A stretch of DNA of 56,713 nt from Clostridiisalibacter paucivorans DSM 22131 (GTDB lineage Bacteria; Bacillota; Clostridia; Tissierellales; Clostridiisalibacteraceae). Where the stretch lies: assembly GCF_000620125.1 (NCBI RefSeq), contig NZ_JHVL01000022.1, positions 1-56,713 on the forward strand. The letters run 5' to 3'. Below are positions 44,450 through 53,901 of this stretch, in pieces (position 1 is the stretch's first letter; every line of letters begins with the position of its first letter). A model generated the notes under the pieces. The model was not told where the DNA came from. It searched no databases and worked only from the letters and a program-made list of their open reading frames with translations. Position numbers and translations under genes: made by a program.

Positions 44450-47269
44450 CTATTGTACTTCTATATCTTCTTCTAAGTTTTGTTCATAATTTACATCTAC
44501 GCCAACATTATTGTTTAATTGTTTTAAAACGCCCTCTAATTCTTCTATATATCTACCATACTCTGACCAATTTCCATCTTGAGATGCTCTCTTTGCATTA
44601 TTAAATAATTCATTTGCCTTTTTAACAAGATTATTTACATCTTGATCTTCTATATCTATATCAGTATCCTGATCTTGTTCAGCTTGGTCAATATCTTCCT
44701 CAGTTGCACCAAATATTTTAATTAATGCCTCATCTAAATTTCTTTCCATTACTATCTTATCCTTAAATGATACTATTACTCTCTTCATTTCTGGAAGACT
44801 ATTTTCATTATCTGCTTGAAGATAGATAGGTTCTACATATAATAAAGAATTTTCAATTGGTACTATTATTACATTACCCCTCAATACAGCAGAGCCCTTT
44901 TGACTCCATAGAGTTAATTGCTGAGATATATCGGTATTTTGGTCTATTCTAGATTCTATCATCATCGGTCCATCTATAGTCTTTCCTTTAGGAAATTTAT
45001 AAATAAATAATCTTCCATAGTCTTCTCCATCGTTTCTAGCCACAAATAAGGATGTCATATTTGGCTTAGTCTTAGGAGTATATGGTACTGTAAGTAAAAA
45101 CTCAACTTTATCCTCTCCAGGAAGTTTAAACATTAAATAAGTAGGTTCTACATACTGTATAGATTCCATATATTTTTCTTGTGCTATATCCCAAAAGTCT
45201 TCTTCATTATAAAATACCATAGGATTATCTACATGATAAGTCCTATATACCTCTGCCTGAATATTAAATAACAGATTGGGGTATCTTGTATGTGACATTA
45301 TACCCTTTGGCATTTCTGATTTATCTAAGAATAAATCAGGGAATATTTTTCTATATGTCTGTATAATAGGATCTTTTTCATCAAATACATAATATTTTAC
45401 AGTACCATTATATGCATCTACTACCACTTTTACAGAATTTCTTATATAGTTTAAACTTGATTCTTTAGCAAAAGGCTCTGAATAAGGATATTTATCACTT
45501 ACCGTATATCCATCTATAATCCAATATAATTTTCCATCATCTTGATTCAATACAAGATAAGGATTTTCATCATACTCAATAAAAGGTGCTATCTTCCTTA
45601 TTCTCTGATTTATATTCCTATATAATACAATCCTACTATCAGTATTTACATTATTAGATATGAGAATTTTAAAACTTTTTTGCTTTATTGCATATAGTAG
45701 TTTATTTATACCTCCAAGCTCTATCCCTGCATCTCCTTCATAAATGGTCTGCTTATTGTCTGAGCCTTGAGGATAATCGAACTCCATCTCATCAGTATTT
45801 GTTATGATATAATCATTGGTTGATTCTCCAAAATATATCTCAGGCCTTTTTATATCCAAATTAACATCAGTAACTGGTGGGATATTTCTAACCAACAGTT
45901 CAGGCTGACCATCAGATGTCACCGCATTGACTGGGGATAATACCATTCCATATCCATGTGTATACTTTAGATGTTTATTAATCCAGGTCTTCGTCTGTAA
46001 ATTCTTTTGGTCTAATTCCCTGGCAGATAAAAACACTTGAGTATATTTTCCATCAATATTGTATCTGTCTATATCCACATTATTAAATGAATAGTATAGT
46101 CTTATAGCTTGCAATTGATTATATACTTGTATTATAGGTCTATAATCGTTTATTCTAATATTATTTACCGTATCTTGATTTTCTATTAAATCTTCTTTAG
46201 TCAAATCTTGACTAACAGGAAATTGCTTCTGTTCCACTTCATTTAACCCGTATGCATTCTGAGTATACTCTATGTTATATTCTAAATATTTTTGTTCCTT
46301 TGATATCTCATCGGGTTCAACTATAAATTTTTGAACAATACCACTACCTACATTGCCTATAATAGATATAGCTATAAGAACCACAGGTCCTATCAATGCC
46401 TTTTTTATATCCTTCTTCATAATACCTAATAAAAATCCTATAGCTGAAATAATTGCTACTACAGTCATGATTCTATATACCCATAGAGTTACATGTACAT
46501 CGGTAAAACTGGCTCCATATGCAACTCCTCTAGGAGAATACAATAATTCATAGGTGTTGAGAAAATAATTAATAGCAACAATTATAAAAACTAAAAATCC
46601 TAGTATACCAATTTGAAATAATGCATTTTTGAATGCCTTTTTATTTAAAATAGTGTTTATATTTTTACCTATTGGTCTACCATTCATATCAAATATATTT
46701 TCATTGTCAAAAGTACTCTGAGAAGATCTTCTAAATGTAAACATAACCATATATAGACCAACAGTAAGTATTATCATCATTATTATAACTAAAAATAACA
46801 AACTGGCTACCTCTTTAAATAAAGGCAGTCTAAACATATAGAAAGATAAATCTTTACTAAATATAGGATCTTTTAAATTAAAATTAGTTCCATTAATAAA
46901 TTGAAGTATTGTGAACCACAAATTACTAGAAAATACCGTAGATACAAAAAGTGAAATCAATGCTGTTGCTAAACCAAATACTAAATTAAGTCGTTTTTCC
47001 CCATCCTTTGGTGGATTAATATTTGATTTCTTATAATATCTCTTTTTGATAAACATTATATATGAATATATAATCCCGAAAATTATTACAAATGTGGGAA
47101 TTCCTATCTTCAATTGTGTTAAAATTTTAGTTAAAAATGTCTTTGTATATCCCAATTCTTTAAACCACTTATAGTCCGTTATAAAATTTATTATAGTAGT
47201 AAACGAATTTGCTAAAATTAGGAATAATATTAAAACTACAGCTACTATGTAACCCCTTTTCTTTCTCAA
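44450..47269 (-). CDS. UPF0182 large membrane protein
   Basis: A 939-residue protein of the UPF0182 (COG1615) family. Seven hydrophobic helices lie in the first 330 residues, with FTDYKWFKELGYTKTFLTK-type text (ITDYKWFKELGY) after the first. A large outside domain follows with NIRINDYRPI, YGESTNDYIITN-type and MSHTRYPNLLF blocks. The last 90 residues are acidic and helical. Function is unknown. The likely start is TTG at 47269, eight bases after AAAGGAG; the upstream TTG at 47287 overlaps that site. It is transcribed alone between two hairpins. Confidence 0.9.
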   Translation of the reverse strand: MRKKRGYIVAVVLILFLILANSFTTIINFITDYKWFKELGYTKTFLTKILTQLKIGIPTFVIIFGIIYSYIMFIKKRYYKKSNINPPKDGEKRLNLVFGLATALISLFVSTVFSSNLWFTILQFINGTNFNLKDPIFSKDLSFYMFRLPLFKEVASLLFLVIIMMIILTVGLYMVMFTFRRSSQSTFDNENIFDMNGRPIGKNINTILNKKAFKNALFQIGILGFLVFIIVAINYFLNTYELLYSPRGVAYGASFTDVHVTLWVYRIMTVVAIISAIGFLLGIMKKDIKKALIGPVVLIAISIIGNVGSGIVQKFIVEPDEISKEQKYLEYNIEYTQNAYGLNEVEQKQFPVSQDLTKEDLIENQDTVNNIRINDYRPIIQVYNQLQAIRLYYSFNNVDIDRYNIDGKYTQVFLSARELDQKNLQTKTWINKHLKYTHGYGMVLSPVNAVTSDGQPELLVRNIPPVTDVNLDIKRPEIYFGESTNDYIITNTDEMEFDYPQGSDNKQTIYEGDAGIELGGINKLLYAIKQKSFKILISNNVNTDSRIVLYRNINQRIRKIAPFIEYDENPYLVLNQDDGKLYWIIDGYTVSDKYPYSEPFAKESSLNYIRNSVKVVVDAYNGTVKYYVFDEKDPIIQTYRKIFPDLFLDKSEMPKGIMSHTRYPNLLFNIQAEVYRTYHVDNPMVFYNEEDFWDIAQEKYMESIQYVEPTYLMFKLPGEDKVEFLLTVPYTPKTKPNMTSLFVARNDGEDYGRLFIYKFPKGKTIDGPMMIESRIDQNTDISQQLTLWSQKGSAVLRGNVIIVPIENSLLYVEPIYLQADNENSLPEMKRVIVSFKDKIVMERNLDEALIKIFGATEEDIDQAEQDQDTDIDIEDQDVNNLVKKANELFNNAKRASQDGNWSEYGRYIEELEGVLKQLNNNVGVDVNYEQNLEEDIEVQ

Positions 47270-47336
47270 AGAAACATCTCCTTTCAATATTTCGAAAAGT
47301 CTAAGTACTTCATTTTATCATATATAGATAAAAAAA

Positions 47337-47370
47337 GGCAGTATAATCGTTTTCTTTCATTATACTACCC
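47337..47370 (-). terminator. Terminator of the hemolysin III gene
   Basis: On the minus strand GGTAGTATAAT and ATTATACTGCC pair around a 9-base loop and are followed by seven T. It lies 40 bases past the hemolysin III stop. Confidence 0.88.
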
Positions 47371-47410
47371 CATTTTTAGCTTTTTAAACCATGTATTCCC
47401 TTATATTGTT

Positions 47411-48079
47411 CTATCTAAGATATATAAAGATACCACAAAAATGTAAAACTGTCCCTGCCAATACAAATAAGTGCCATATAGCATGATTATAAGGTATCTT
47501 TTTAATAGCATAAAATATAGTACCTAAAGTATATACCAATCCTCCCGCCAATAACCACATGAAAAAATTCATTGGTAATGCCTGTAACATAGGTTTTACA
47601 GCTATTATAACTATCCATCCCATTAATATATACAGAAATAGTGAAAATTTTTTATGCTTTTCATATTTATTAAATGTAATGATTTTAAATAAAATACCTA
47701 AAATAGCTATACTCCATACAGCAGTTAAAATGCCAATTCTCCAATAACCCTCTAATGAAATCAATGCTACTGGAGTATATGTCCCTGCTATAAATAAAAA
47801 TATAGATGAATGATCAAATATCCTTAAAACCTTTTTTGCCTTCTCTTTTTGTATACTATGGTATAAAGTTGAAAATAAATATAAAAATATGGAACAACCT
47901 CCATATATACTGAAACTCACAATGGAGACAGTGTTTTTTTCATAAATTGCATATATCAATAAAATAGTTAATGCAACAACACTGAATATGAACCCTATAC
48001 CATGGGTTATACTATTTGCTATTTCTTCTTTTATTGAATACCTTTTTGTTCCTTTTATATCTTTATATACATTATTCAA
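47411..48079 (-). CDS. Hemolysin III/YqfA-type PAQR membrane protein
   Basis: A 222-residue protein with seven helices. SITHGIGF near residue 24, the LYHSIQKEKAKKVLRIFDHSSIFLFIAGTYTP region (in part FDHSSIFLFIAGTYTP) and the closing HAIWHLFVLAG carry the zinc-binding Ser/His/Asp/His set of the PAQR hydrolase family. Named for a Bacillus cereus haemolysin, but most bacterial members are thought to act in membrane lipid homeostasis. The start is a TTG at 48079 eight bases after GGAGA. It appears monocistronic. Confidence 0.92.
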   Translation of the reverse strand: MNNVYKDIKGTKRYSIKEEIANSITHGIGFIFSVVALTILLIYAIYEKNTVSIVSFSIYGGCSIFLYLFSTLYHSIQKEKAKKVLRIFDHSSIFLFIAGTYTPVALISLEGYWRIGILTAVWSIAILGILFKIITFNKYEKHKKFSLFLYILMGWIVIIAVKPMLQALPMNFFMWLLAGGLVYTLGTIFYAIKKIPYNHAIWHLFVLAGTVLHFCGIFIYLR

Positions 48080-48171
48080 AAAAACATCTCCTTAATAAAG
48101 TTCTTATATATAGTATATCCTATTTAATAATAGTTTACCATAAACTGAATGATATTCTTTAATATACAAAT

Positions 48172-48867
48172 CTAATTATCTAAAAGAAACTCCACTTTCT
48201 CATTATTATTATATATTGTAAAATTAAAAGAACTATACCATCCACTTCCACTGGAATCTTTTTCAAAGGTTGTTCCAACTGCCTTTAATTTTAATAATTT
48301 CATTTCCTTTGGATCCAATCCAATAATCTCTTTGCCAGATAAATTTGTAGTCACTAATTTGTCCTCTTTAACCTCTGAAAAATTTTCTATGGAAATTCCA
48401 AACTCTAAATCTTCATTGCTATAATTCTTAACAGGTATTATGCACTCTATGTATATTTTGTCATCACCATCTTTTTTCTCATACGACAACTCTATATCAT
48501 CTTTATAACAATATATACTATTTAAATCTCCTTGAAAGTACTTATAAAGTTTTTCTCCTTTATTAAATGCCGTAAAAGTGAGTATCATTACTCCCATTAT
48601 AAAAAATATTATATATCTAGATATTTTAGGATATACCTTCTGCCAATTTATCTTTATACCTATACCACATATAATTATTATAAATAAAGATAAAAATCCA
48701 GTATAATGTAATCCATTACCATTGCCACTCCATGATGGTATACCAATAAAATAGTAAATTCTATCTATAAAAGGAGTACTATTATTGTTTGTAGATGCCA
48801 TTAAAAGTATATTCAGTATTAATATTAAAAGGAAAATATATCCTCTAATCTTATTATCCTTTATCAT
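48172..48867 (-). CDS. Hypothetical membrane protein with extracytoplasmic C-domain
   Basis: A 231-residue protein that I do not recognise. Hydrophobic helices lie at about 9-25, 47-63 and 78-97. The remaining 130 residues look like a beta-sandwich: alternating strands with YKDDIELSYEKK, CIIPVKNYSNEDLEFGISIENF and SSFNFTIYNNNEKVEF. Such domains are often exposed outside the cell. It stands 90 bases upstream of the hemolysin III gene and about 220 bases downstream of the anti-sigma gene, past repeat copy D. GGAG is eight bases before the start. Confidence 0.65.
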   Translation of the reverse strand: MIKDNKIRGYIFLLILILNILLMASTNNNSTPFIDRIYYFIGIPSWSGNGNGLHYTGFLSLFIIIICGIGIKINWQKVYPKISRYIIFFIMGVMILTFTAFNKGEKLYKYFQGDLNSIYCYKDDIELSYEKKDGDDKIYIECIIPVKNYSNEDLEFGISIENFSEVKEDKLVTTNLSGKEIIGLDPKEMKLLKLKAVGTTFEKDSSGSGWYSSFNFTIYNNNEKVEFLLDN

Positions 48868-48970
48868 TTAATCACTCCTCTCTAATATTTAACATTCATA
48901 TTATAACATGTTAATTAAAGTTTTCATAAAAAAACTAAGCATTATTTCATTAAGATTGTTGACAAAAAAA

Positions 48971-49070
48971 ACAGTTAGTAGTTAATAGTTCGTAGTTAGT
49001 AGTCTAACGATGAAATCCATAGGATTTCTACCATAAACTACTAGCTACTAACTAAATAACTACTAACTGT
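48971..49070. repeat. Palindromic intergenic repeat, copy D
   Basis: A 100-bp element with outer arms ACAGTTAGTAGTTA / TAACTACTAACTGT (perfect 14 bp) and a core GATGAAATCC-ATA-GGATTTCTACC. It lies 15 bases past the stop of the anti-sigma gene. It is the longest complete copy in the window. Confidence 0.8.
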
Positions 49071-49085
49071 CTCTACAATACTTAC

Positions 49086-49964
49086 TTATTTAATATATTC
49101 ATCACTTACTAATATATCTGATATTACATTAGTTGGAATTACAAACTCCACTACACCCATATAACCAGGTGCCACTTCATATTCATTAAAAGAAATAACC
49201 AGCTTCCCATCATTATTTATATAGAAACTTTGCTCTTTATCTATCTTATTAAATGGATCCATATCGTCTTCTTCAATAAAATATACCTTTCCAGTATCTG
49301 ACTTCATTGCTTTTTCCATTTGAGTTTTAATATTTTCACTGATTACATCAATATAACTATCGTCTTTAAATAGACTAGGCAATGTAAGTAAAATTTCATT
49401 TTCTTTATCTATGGTATCATATTTTATTTGTTCATAAGAAGAACCTGCAGTCATTACTACATATCTTGCTATGGATATAATTTTTTCATTGTCTGTTTTA
49501 ACTTCATATCCACTGCTTACTCCTAAATTTTTAGAATTTTTTTCCTTCATTTTCTCCATCTCATCAGTAAACTCTTCATACAATTTCTTGTTTTCTTCTA
49601 TATATTTTTCATTTAAACTCTCCTCTAAATCTTTATTCTCTAACCCTTCTACAGCTGGTACCTTTATATCAGCATTAAATCCTTCCTCATCTATACTATA
49701 TTCTCTAAAGGTTAACACCTTGACTAAACCATTTATTATTGGCACCTCTGACAATGCATTTGCAATTGTTACACTTGAATTTATCCCAATAGTAAATATT
49801 GTTGTCATTCCTGCAATTAAAGCTATCCATCTAAATCTATTTTTACGTTTCATATATTTTTTACCTCCATCTTTTATGCTTTTCTTAACTATAAAATCCA
49901 ATTCATCTGGAATAGGTATATCTTTATACTTTTGTTTTATCTCTTTAAGCTTTTTATCATTCAT
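49086..49964 (-). CDS. rsiV: RsiV-type anti-sigma factor
   Basis: A 292-residue single-pass membrane protein. The cytoplasmic part is 1-45, the helix about 46-65 (WIALIAGMTTIFTIGINSSV), and the outside part has DUF4163/DUF3298 features (EYSIDEEGFNADIKVPAV, SSYEQIKYDTIDKENEILLTLPSLF, and FNEYEVAPGYMGVVEF at the end). RsiV in B. subtilis binds lysozyme and is then cleaved, freeing SigV; the same role is likely here. It follows the sigma gene by 11 bases. The symbol rests on domain layout and pairing. Confidence 0.85.
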   Translation of the reverse strand: MNDKKLKEIKQKYKDIPIPDELDFIVKKSIKDGGKKYMKRKNRFRWIALIAGMTTIFTIGINSSVTIANALSEVPIINGLVKVLTFREYSIDEEGFNADIKVPAVEGLENKDLEESLNEKYIEENKKLYEEFTDEMEKMKEKNSKNLGVSSGYEVKTDNEKIISIARYVVMTAGSSYEQIKYDTIDKENEILLTLPSLFKDDSYIDVISENIKTQMEKAMKSDTGKVYFIEEDDMDPFNKIDKEQSFYINNDGKLVISFNEYEVAPGYMGVVEFVIPTNVISDILVSDEYIK

Positions 49965-49975
49965 ATTTTTACCTC

Positions 49976-50461
49976 CTAATCTTCAATACTAATTCGTAAT
50001 TTTTTTAGCGCAGAATATAATCTGGTCTTTACAGTATTTATATTTTCTTCTAATACCTCTGCAACTTCTTCTATCTTCAAATCTTCAAAATATCTAAGAA
50101 TTATTATATTCCGATAATTAGGTGGTAATTTATTTAGAGCATCTTCCAAGTCAAAATCTTTATATCTATCACCTTCCCCATCACTATAAAATTCCAGTGT
50201 TTCTTCATCTACTAAATTTATTCTTTTATTCTTTTTTAAAAAATCTAATGATGTATTGACTACTATTCTCCAAAACCATGTTTTAACATGCTTTGGATTC
50301 TTAAGAGTGTTCATGGACATCATAGCCTTATAAATTGACTCTTGGACAATATCCAAAGCATCATGTTGGTTCTTTACATAACTATATGCTAGCCTATAGT
50401 AATTTTCTTTATCTTTTAGAATATATTCTTTTATTGCTTTTTCAATTTCTTTTTTTGTCAT
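49976..50461 (-). CDS. sigV: ECF sigma factor (SigV type)
   Basis: A 161-residue ECF sigma factor. Region 2 spans about 15-80 (YSYVKNQHDALDIVQESIYKA, in part DALDIVQESIYKA; KTWFWRIVVNTSLDFLKK), and region 4 about 105-155 (LPPNYRNIIILRYFEDLKIEEVAEVLEENINTVKTRLY, in part EDLKIEEVAEVLE). It is paired with an RsiV-type anti-sigma gene. The promoter upstream has AAACTTTTT and CGTC elements typical of ECF autoregulation. GGAG with an 11-base spacer precedes the ATG, somewhat long. Confidence 0.9.
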   Translation of the reverse strand: MTKKEIEKAIKEYILKDKENYYRLAYSYVKNQHDALDIVQESIYKAMMSMNTLKNPKHVKTWFWRIVVNTSLDFLKKNKRINLVDEETLEFYSDGEGDRYKDFDLEDALNKLPPNYRNIIILRYFEDLKIEEVAEVLEENINTVKTRLYSALKKLRISIED

Positions 50462-50514
50462 ATTTACTATAACTCCTTTTCAGATACGTATCTTAAATGT
50501 GCCTACACTATTAA

Positions 50515-50540
50515 GACGATTGAATATACGAAAAAGTTTT
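50515..50540 (-). promoter_or_regulatory. Candidate ECF (SigV-like) promoter, autoregulatory
   Basis: On the minus strand AAAACTTTTT (50531-50540), a 12-base spacer and CGTC (50515-50518) fit the -35 AAC and -10 CGTC pattern of SigV-group sigma factors. It lies about 55 bases before the sigma gene. A perfect 12-bp palindrome AGATACGTATCT (50482-50493) is in the leader. Confidence 0.55.
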
Positions 50541-50557
50541 AATTTAAAAGAAAAAAA

Positions 50558-50630
50558 GTTAATAGTTAATGATAAAATCCATAGGATTTCATCACTAAAC
50601 TACTAACTACTAACTATTACCTATTAACTA
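50558..50630. repeat. Palindromic intergenic repeat, copy E
   Basis: Outer AGTTAATAG / CTATTAACT; core TGATAAAATCC-ATA-GGATTTCATCA; right half continues ACTAAACTACTAACTACTAAC. It lies between the PfoR-like gene (ends 50636) and the sigma promoter, so it probably ends the PfoR transcript. Confidence 0.78.
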
Positions 50631-50635
50631 TTTCT

Positions 50636-51655
50636 CTAATCTAATAATTTCATATCTCCATCTTTTATCCAATTTTTCCTTCTCATATATTCAGATATAA
50701 ATAATGTTATTATAGCTGGTAGTATAAAATGTAATAACACTATACCTAAAATACCATTACTTCCCATTACTTCTACCGTTCCAAATTGTCCAACAAGCCC
50801 ACTTGTACCCATTCCTGCCCCAATTTTGTTATTTTCCATTTTAAATATTACTGTAGATATTGGTCCTAATATAGCCGATGTAATTATGGATGGTATCCAA
50901 ACCTTAGGATTTTTTATTATATTAGGTATCTGAAGCATAGATGTTCCTAACCCTTGAGATATAAGACCTCCAAATCTATTCTCTCTGTAACTAGCTACTG
51001 CGAATCCTATCATCTGTGCTGCACATCCTATAGTGGCTGCCCCTGCTGCTAATCCATCTAATTTTAAAGAGATAGCCAACGCTGCACTACTTATGGGCAA
51101 TGTCAATGTTATTCCCATAATAACGGATACTAGTATCCCCATTGGTACTCTATGAAGCTCTGTAGCTCTGTTTATCATCATTCCAAATATAGTCATTACT
51201 TCAGCTACTACTGGCCCGATATAATTTCCCACAATTCCTCCAATCAATATAGTGCCTGCTGGTACTAGTACTATATCAACCTTAGTTTTTCCTTGTATTA
51301 ATTTAGAAGCTAATGTTCCAACCCATGCAGCTATTAAAGCACCAACAGGTTCCCCTATATTAAGTATAACTATTCCTTCTTGAAATACTACAGTATTTGC
51401 CCCTATAGCTCCAGTAATAATAGATGCAAATATACCCAATGGAGAAGCTCCCAAACTATAGGCAACACCTGCACCTATTGCAGGACCCATCATATATTGA
51501 GCTACTTTACCAAATACAATAACTGATTGCAAATTAAACAAAGTTCCTATCTGTTTCAATATAAGTCCAATTATAAGAGATGAAAATAGTCCTAAAGCCA
51601 TGCCATTTAACATTTTAATAAAATATGACTTGATATTTGTGTTTTTATCTGACAT
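50636..51655 (-). CDS. PfoR-like PTS IIC-type membrane protein
   Basis: A 339-residue membrane protein of the COG3641 family, with nine to ten helices. MMGPAIGAGVAYSLGASPLGIFA near 50-72 and GLISQGLGTSMLQIPNIIKNPKVWIP near 230-255 are family blocks. PfoR of Clostridium perfringens was named as a regulator of perfringolysin but is structurally a sugar-phosphotransferase IIC-like permease. No EIIA/EIIB domain is in the protein or nearby. Substrate unknown. It lies downstream of niaR (gap 66 bases) and could be co-transcribed with it. Confidence 0.8.
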   Translation of the reverse strand: MSDKNTNIKSYFIKMLNGMALGLFSSLIIGLILKQIGTLFNLQSVIVFGKVAQYMMGPAIGAGVAYSLGASPLGIFASIITGAIGANTVVFQEGIVILNIGEPVGALIAAWVGTLASKLIQGKTKVDIVLVPAGTILIGGIVGNYIGPVVAEVMTIFGMMINRATELHRVPMGILVSVIMGITLTLPISSAALAISLKLDGLAAGAATIGCAAQMIGFAVASYRENRFGGLISQGLGTSMLQIPNIIKNPKVWIPSIITSAILGPISTVIFKMENNKIGAGMGTSGLVGQFGTVEVMGSNGILGIVLLHFILPAIITLFISEYMRRKNWIKDGDMKLLD

Positions 51656-51721
51656 ATTCCTCTTCCTTTCTTTTTGTCTTTACTTATGTCTTGTCACCTG
51701 TATATAAAAAAATATATCATT

Positions 51722-52243
51722 TTATTTGATATCAATCAAGTATTTTTTTTCTTTTAATCTTATTTTTATTTGTTGAAAGACTTCTTCACTGGGAACTTCT
51801 ATGGTATGTATATGCACACCATCGGTCAATGAAGACAAGGGTTCTGCCTGAACTTCTTTTATTTTTTCCATAAAAGATTTTACATCTAATCTGGAACCTA
51901 TCATAAGGGGACTTTTAATTTCTCCATATAATGGATGTTCAACTATTACATCGATTATCTTTCCCCCTAAGTCTACTATTGTAGTTAATTCATCTTCTAT
52001 TTCATCATAGCCTTGATGTTTTGAAACTATAGCCTTTAGTAACTTTTTATTACTTTTCTTAACAATCAAATACCCCTGAGGTGTAGCTATTATATCTTCT
52101 CCCTTTGCTCTCAATATTGCAATATCCTGTACTATTACTTGACGACTCACATCAAATATATTGGCTATATCAATACCCTTTATAGGGTTATCAGTGTTTA
52201 TAAGTGTTCTTAATATTTCATTTCTTCTCTCCTTAGCATCCAT
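51722..52243 (-). CDS. niaR: NiaR-type niacin-responsive repressor
   Basis: A 173-residue protein with an N-terminal winged helix (NEILRTLINTDNPIKGIDIANIFDVSRQVIVQDIAILRAKG, in part IFDVSRQVIVQDI) and a C-terminal 3H domain. The three conserved histidines are in KHQGYDEIEDE, VEHPLYGEI and DGVHIHTIEVP; they bind nickel or zinc and niacin. NiaR represses NAD salvage and niacin transport genes when niacin is present. No nad or niaP gene is adjacent, unless the PfoR-like permease downstream is a target. Confidence 0.9.
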   Translation of the reverse strand: MDAKERRNEILRTLINTDNPIKGIDIANIFDVSRQVIVQDIAILRAKGEDIIATPQGYLIVKKSNKKLLKAIVSKHQGYDEIEDELTTIVDLGGKIIDVIVEHPLYGEIKSPLMIGSRLDVKSFMEKIKEVQAEPLSSLTDGVHIHTIEVPSEEVFQQIKIRLKEKKYLIDIK

Positions 52244-52283
52244 ATAAAATCACCACCTATTATTTATTATAACAAAAAATAAT

Positions 52284-52342
52284 AATAGTTAGTAGTTCAT
52301 GGCAGAAATCCTATGGATTTCATCATTAGACTACTAACTATT
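52284..52342. repeat. Palindromic intergenic repeat, copy F
   Basis: Perfect 12-base outer arms AATAGTTAGTAG / CTACTAACTATT and core AGAAATCC-TAT-GGATTTCAT. It lies between niaR and the P-loop gene, 17 bases from the latter's stop codon. Confidence 0.8.
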
Positions 52343-52358
52343 AACCACTAATTACTAT

Positions 52359-52775
52359 CTATTGCTTCAAAATATATTTTCTTAATTCTTCTGGTACATC
52401 TTTGGGATTATTACTCATGGTTAAAATAAAATCGGTGTTAAATCTATCACTTATTTTTTCTAGCTTGTTTATTAGTTCTGGATATATTTTAAAATCTAAA
52501 TCAAAAATTTCATACAAACCATCTACGAAAACCTTTTCTATATCATAATTATTAGCTATAACTCCACATAAAAAGCCATGGAAAGATTCAATATCTTCTA
52601 TATCGAATTCCATGGCATTAATAAATCTTATATTACGATGAAGGTCAAACATATGTTTTTGTCCAGCTTCAATGAACACAATATCACCATTTATATTTTC
52701 TCTATGTTCATTGGCCATAACAATAAGTTTTTTAGACTTTCCTGTTCCTTTCTCTCCACAAATAAATTTAACCAT
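52359..52775 (-). CDS. Small P-loop ATP-binding protein
   Basis: A 138-residue protein with a Walker A motif at the very start (MVKFICGEKGTGKSKKLI) and a Walker B-like stretch (KVFVDGLYEIFD). The fold suggests a minimal RecA/ThrA-type nucleotide-binding domain without further parts. I recognise it only as a conserved clostridial ATP-binding protein. The frame can open at 52826, but GGAGGGG lies six bases before the ATG at 52775, and the P-loop then begins at residue 7, so the shorter start is chosen. It is upstream of niaR and downstream of the exchanger gene. Confidence 0.7.
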   Translation of the reverse strand: MVKFICGEKGTGKSKKLIVMANEHRENINGDIVFIEAGQKHMFDLHRNIRFINAMEFDIEDIESFHGFLCGVIANNYDIEKVFVDGLYEIFDLDFKIYPELINKLEKISDRFNTDFILTMSNNPKDVPEELRKYILKQ

Positions 52776-52928
52776 TTCCAACCCCTCCAATTCATTATTA
52801 TATATATCCTTTCTATGTAGCTTCAATAAAATCCTTCATAATTTTCTGATTTTTCGTTATGTTATCTATATACCCAAATTTAGTATACAATATCACGATT
52901 AGAATATATATTTTCTATTATATATATT

Positions 52929-53876
52929 CTAGTTTCTCATAATTATATACCCTACATATCCTATATAAAAAATAGACATTACAATTCCACTATATCTTGT
53001 AGCTTTTTTTTCTTTTATTATAAGTATATATGTGAGTACAGTTGCTCCCAATAAATAAGACATATCAAAAAATATTTTACTCTCTATATAAATAGGCTTA
53101 ATAATAGATGTTATGCCTAAAATTAGTAACATATTAAATATATTAGACCCTATTACATTTCCTATAGCTATTTCATTTTCTCCTTTATATGCTGCTACTA
53201 TAGACGTTACCAACTCAGGCAAAGATGTTCCTAAAGCTACTATTGTAAGCCCTACTAGAGTTTCCCCCATACCAAAATTCATGGCTATTTTGCTACTGGA
53301 ATCAACTACCATATTTCCTCCTATAACTATGCCAACTAATCCTATAACAGTTAATATAACACTTTTAGACATTGAGAATCCTTTTATGTCATCTTCAAAG
53401 GCATTCTTATCGGTTACAGCCATTTCAATAAGATAATATACAAACACCATAAACAGTGCCAATAATATCATACCATCTCCCTTTGACAACATATTGATAG
53501 TATCCCCTTGAAGAGAAATATCAGATATCAGTATATAAAATACTATTAAAGATAGTAATAAAAATGGAAATTCCTTTGATATTGTCTTCGTATTAATGTT
53601 TATGGGCTTTATTATTGCTGATATACCTACTACCACGAGGATATTAAATATACTAGAGCCTATTATATTCCCTACAGCTATGTTATTAGAACCCTTTAAT
53701 ACTGCACTTATACTTACAGCTGCTTCTGGTGCGCTTGTCCCAAATGCTACTATGGTAAGACCTATTAAAATCATAGGTACATTGAATATTTTTGCAAAGG
53801 ACGATGCACCATCTACAAAAAAATCTGCTCCCTTTATTAAAAATATAAAACCTAAGATTAAAATTATATATTCCAT
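52929..53876 (-). CDS. Calcium/sodium-type cation exchanger (YrbG/CaCA), possible Mn exporter
   Basis: A 315-residue protein with ten to eleven helices. Two inverted halves carry the alpha repeats GTSAPEAAVSISA ... GNIIGSSIFNILVV and GTSLPELVTSIVA ... GNVIGSNIFNMLLI. The exchanger moves divalent cations against sodium or protons. A yybP-ykoY manganese riboswitch precedes it, so here the physiological cargo is likely Mn2+ (or Ca2+ with Mn2+ control). The gene starts with GGAGATAAAT upstream. The ATP-binding gene downstream is on the same strand, 150 bases away. Confidence 0.9.
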   Translation of the reverse strand: MEYIILILGFIFLIKGADFFVDGASSFAKIFNVPMILIGLTIVAFGTSAPEAAVSISAVLKGSNNIAVGNIIGSSIFNILVVVGISAIIKPININTKTISKEFPFLLLSLIVFYILISDISLQGDTINMLSKGDGMILLALFMVFVYYLIEMAVTDKNAFEDDIKGFSMSKSVILTVIGLVGIVIGGNMVVDSSSKIAMNFGMGETLVGLTIVALGTSLPELVTSIVAAYKGENEIAIGNVIGSNIFNMLLILGITSIIKPIYIESKIFFDMSYLLGATVLTYILIIKEKKATRYSGIVMSIFYIGYVGYIIMRN

Positions 53877-53901
53877 GATATTTATCTCCTCTCTAAAAAT
53901 A

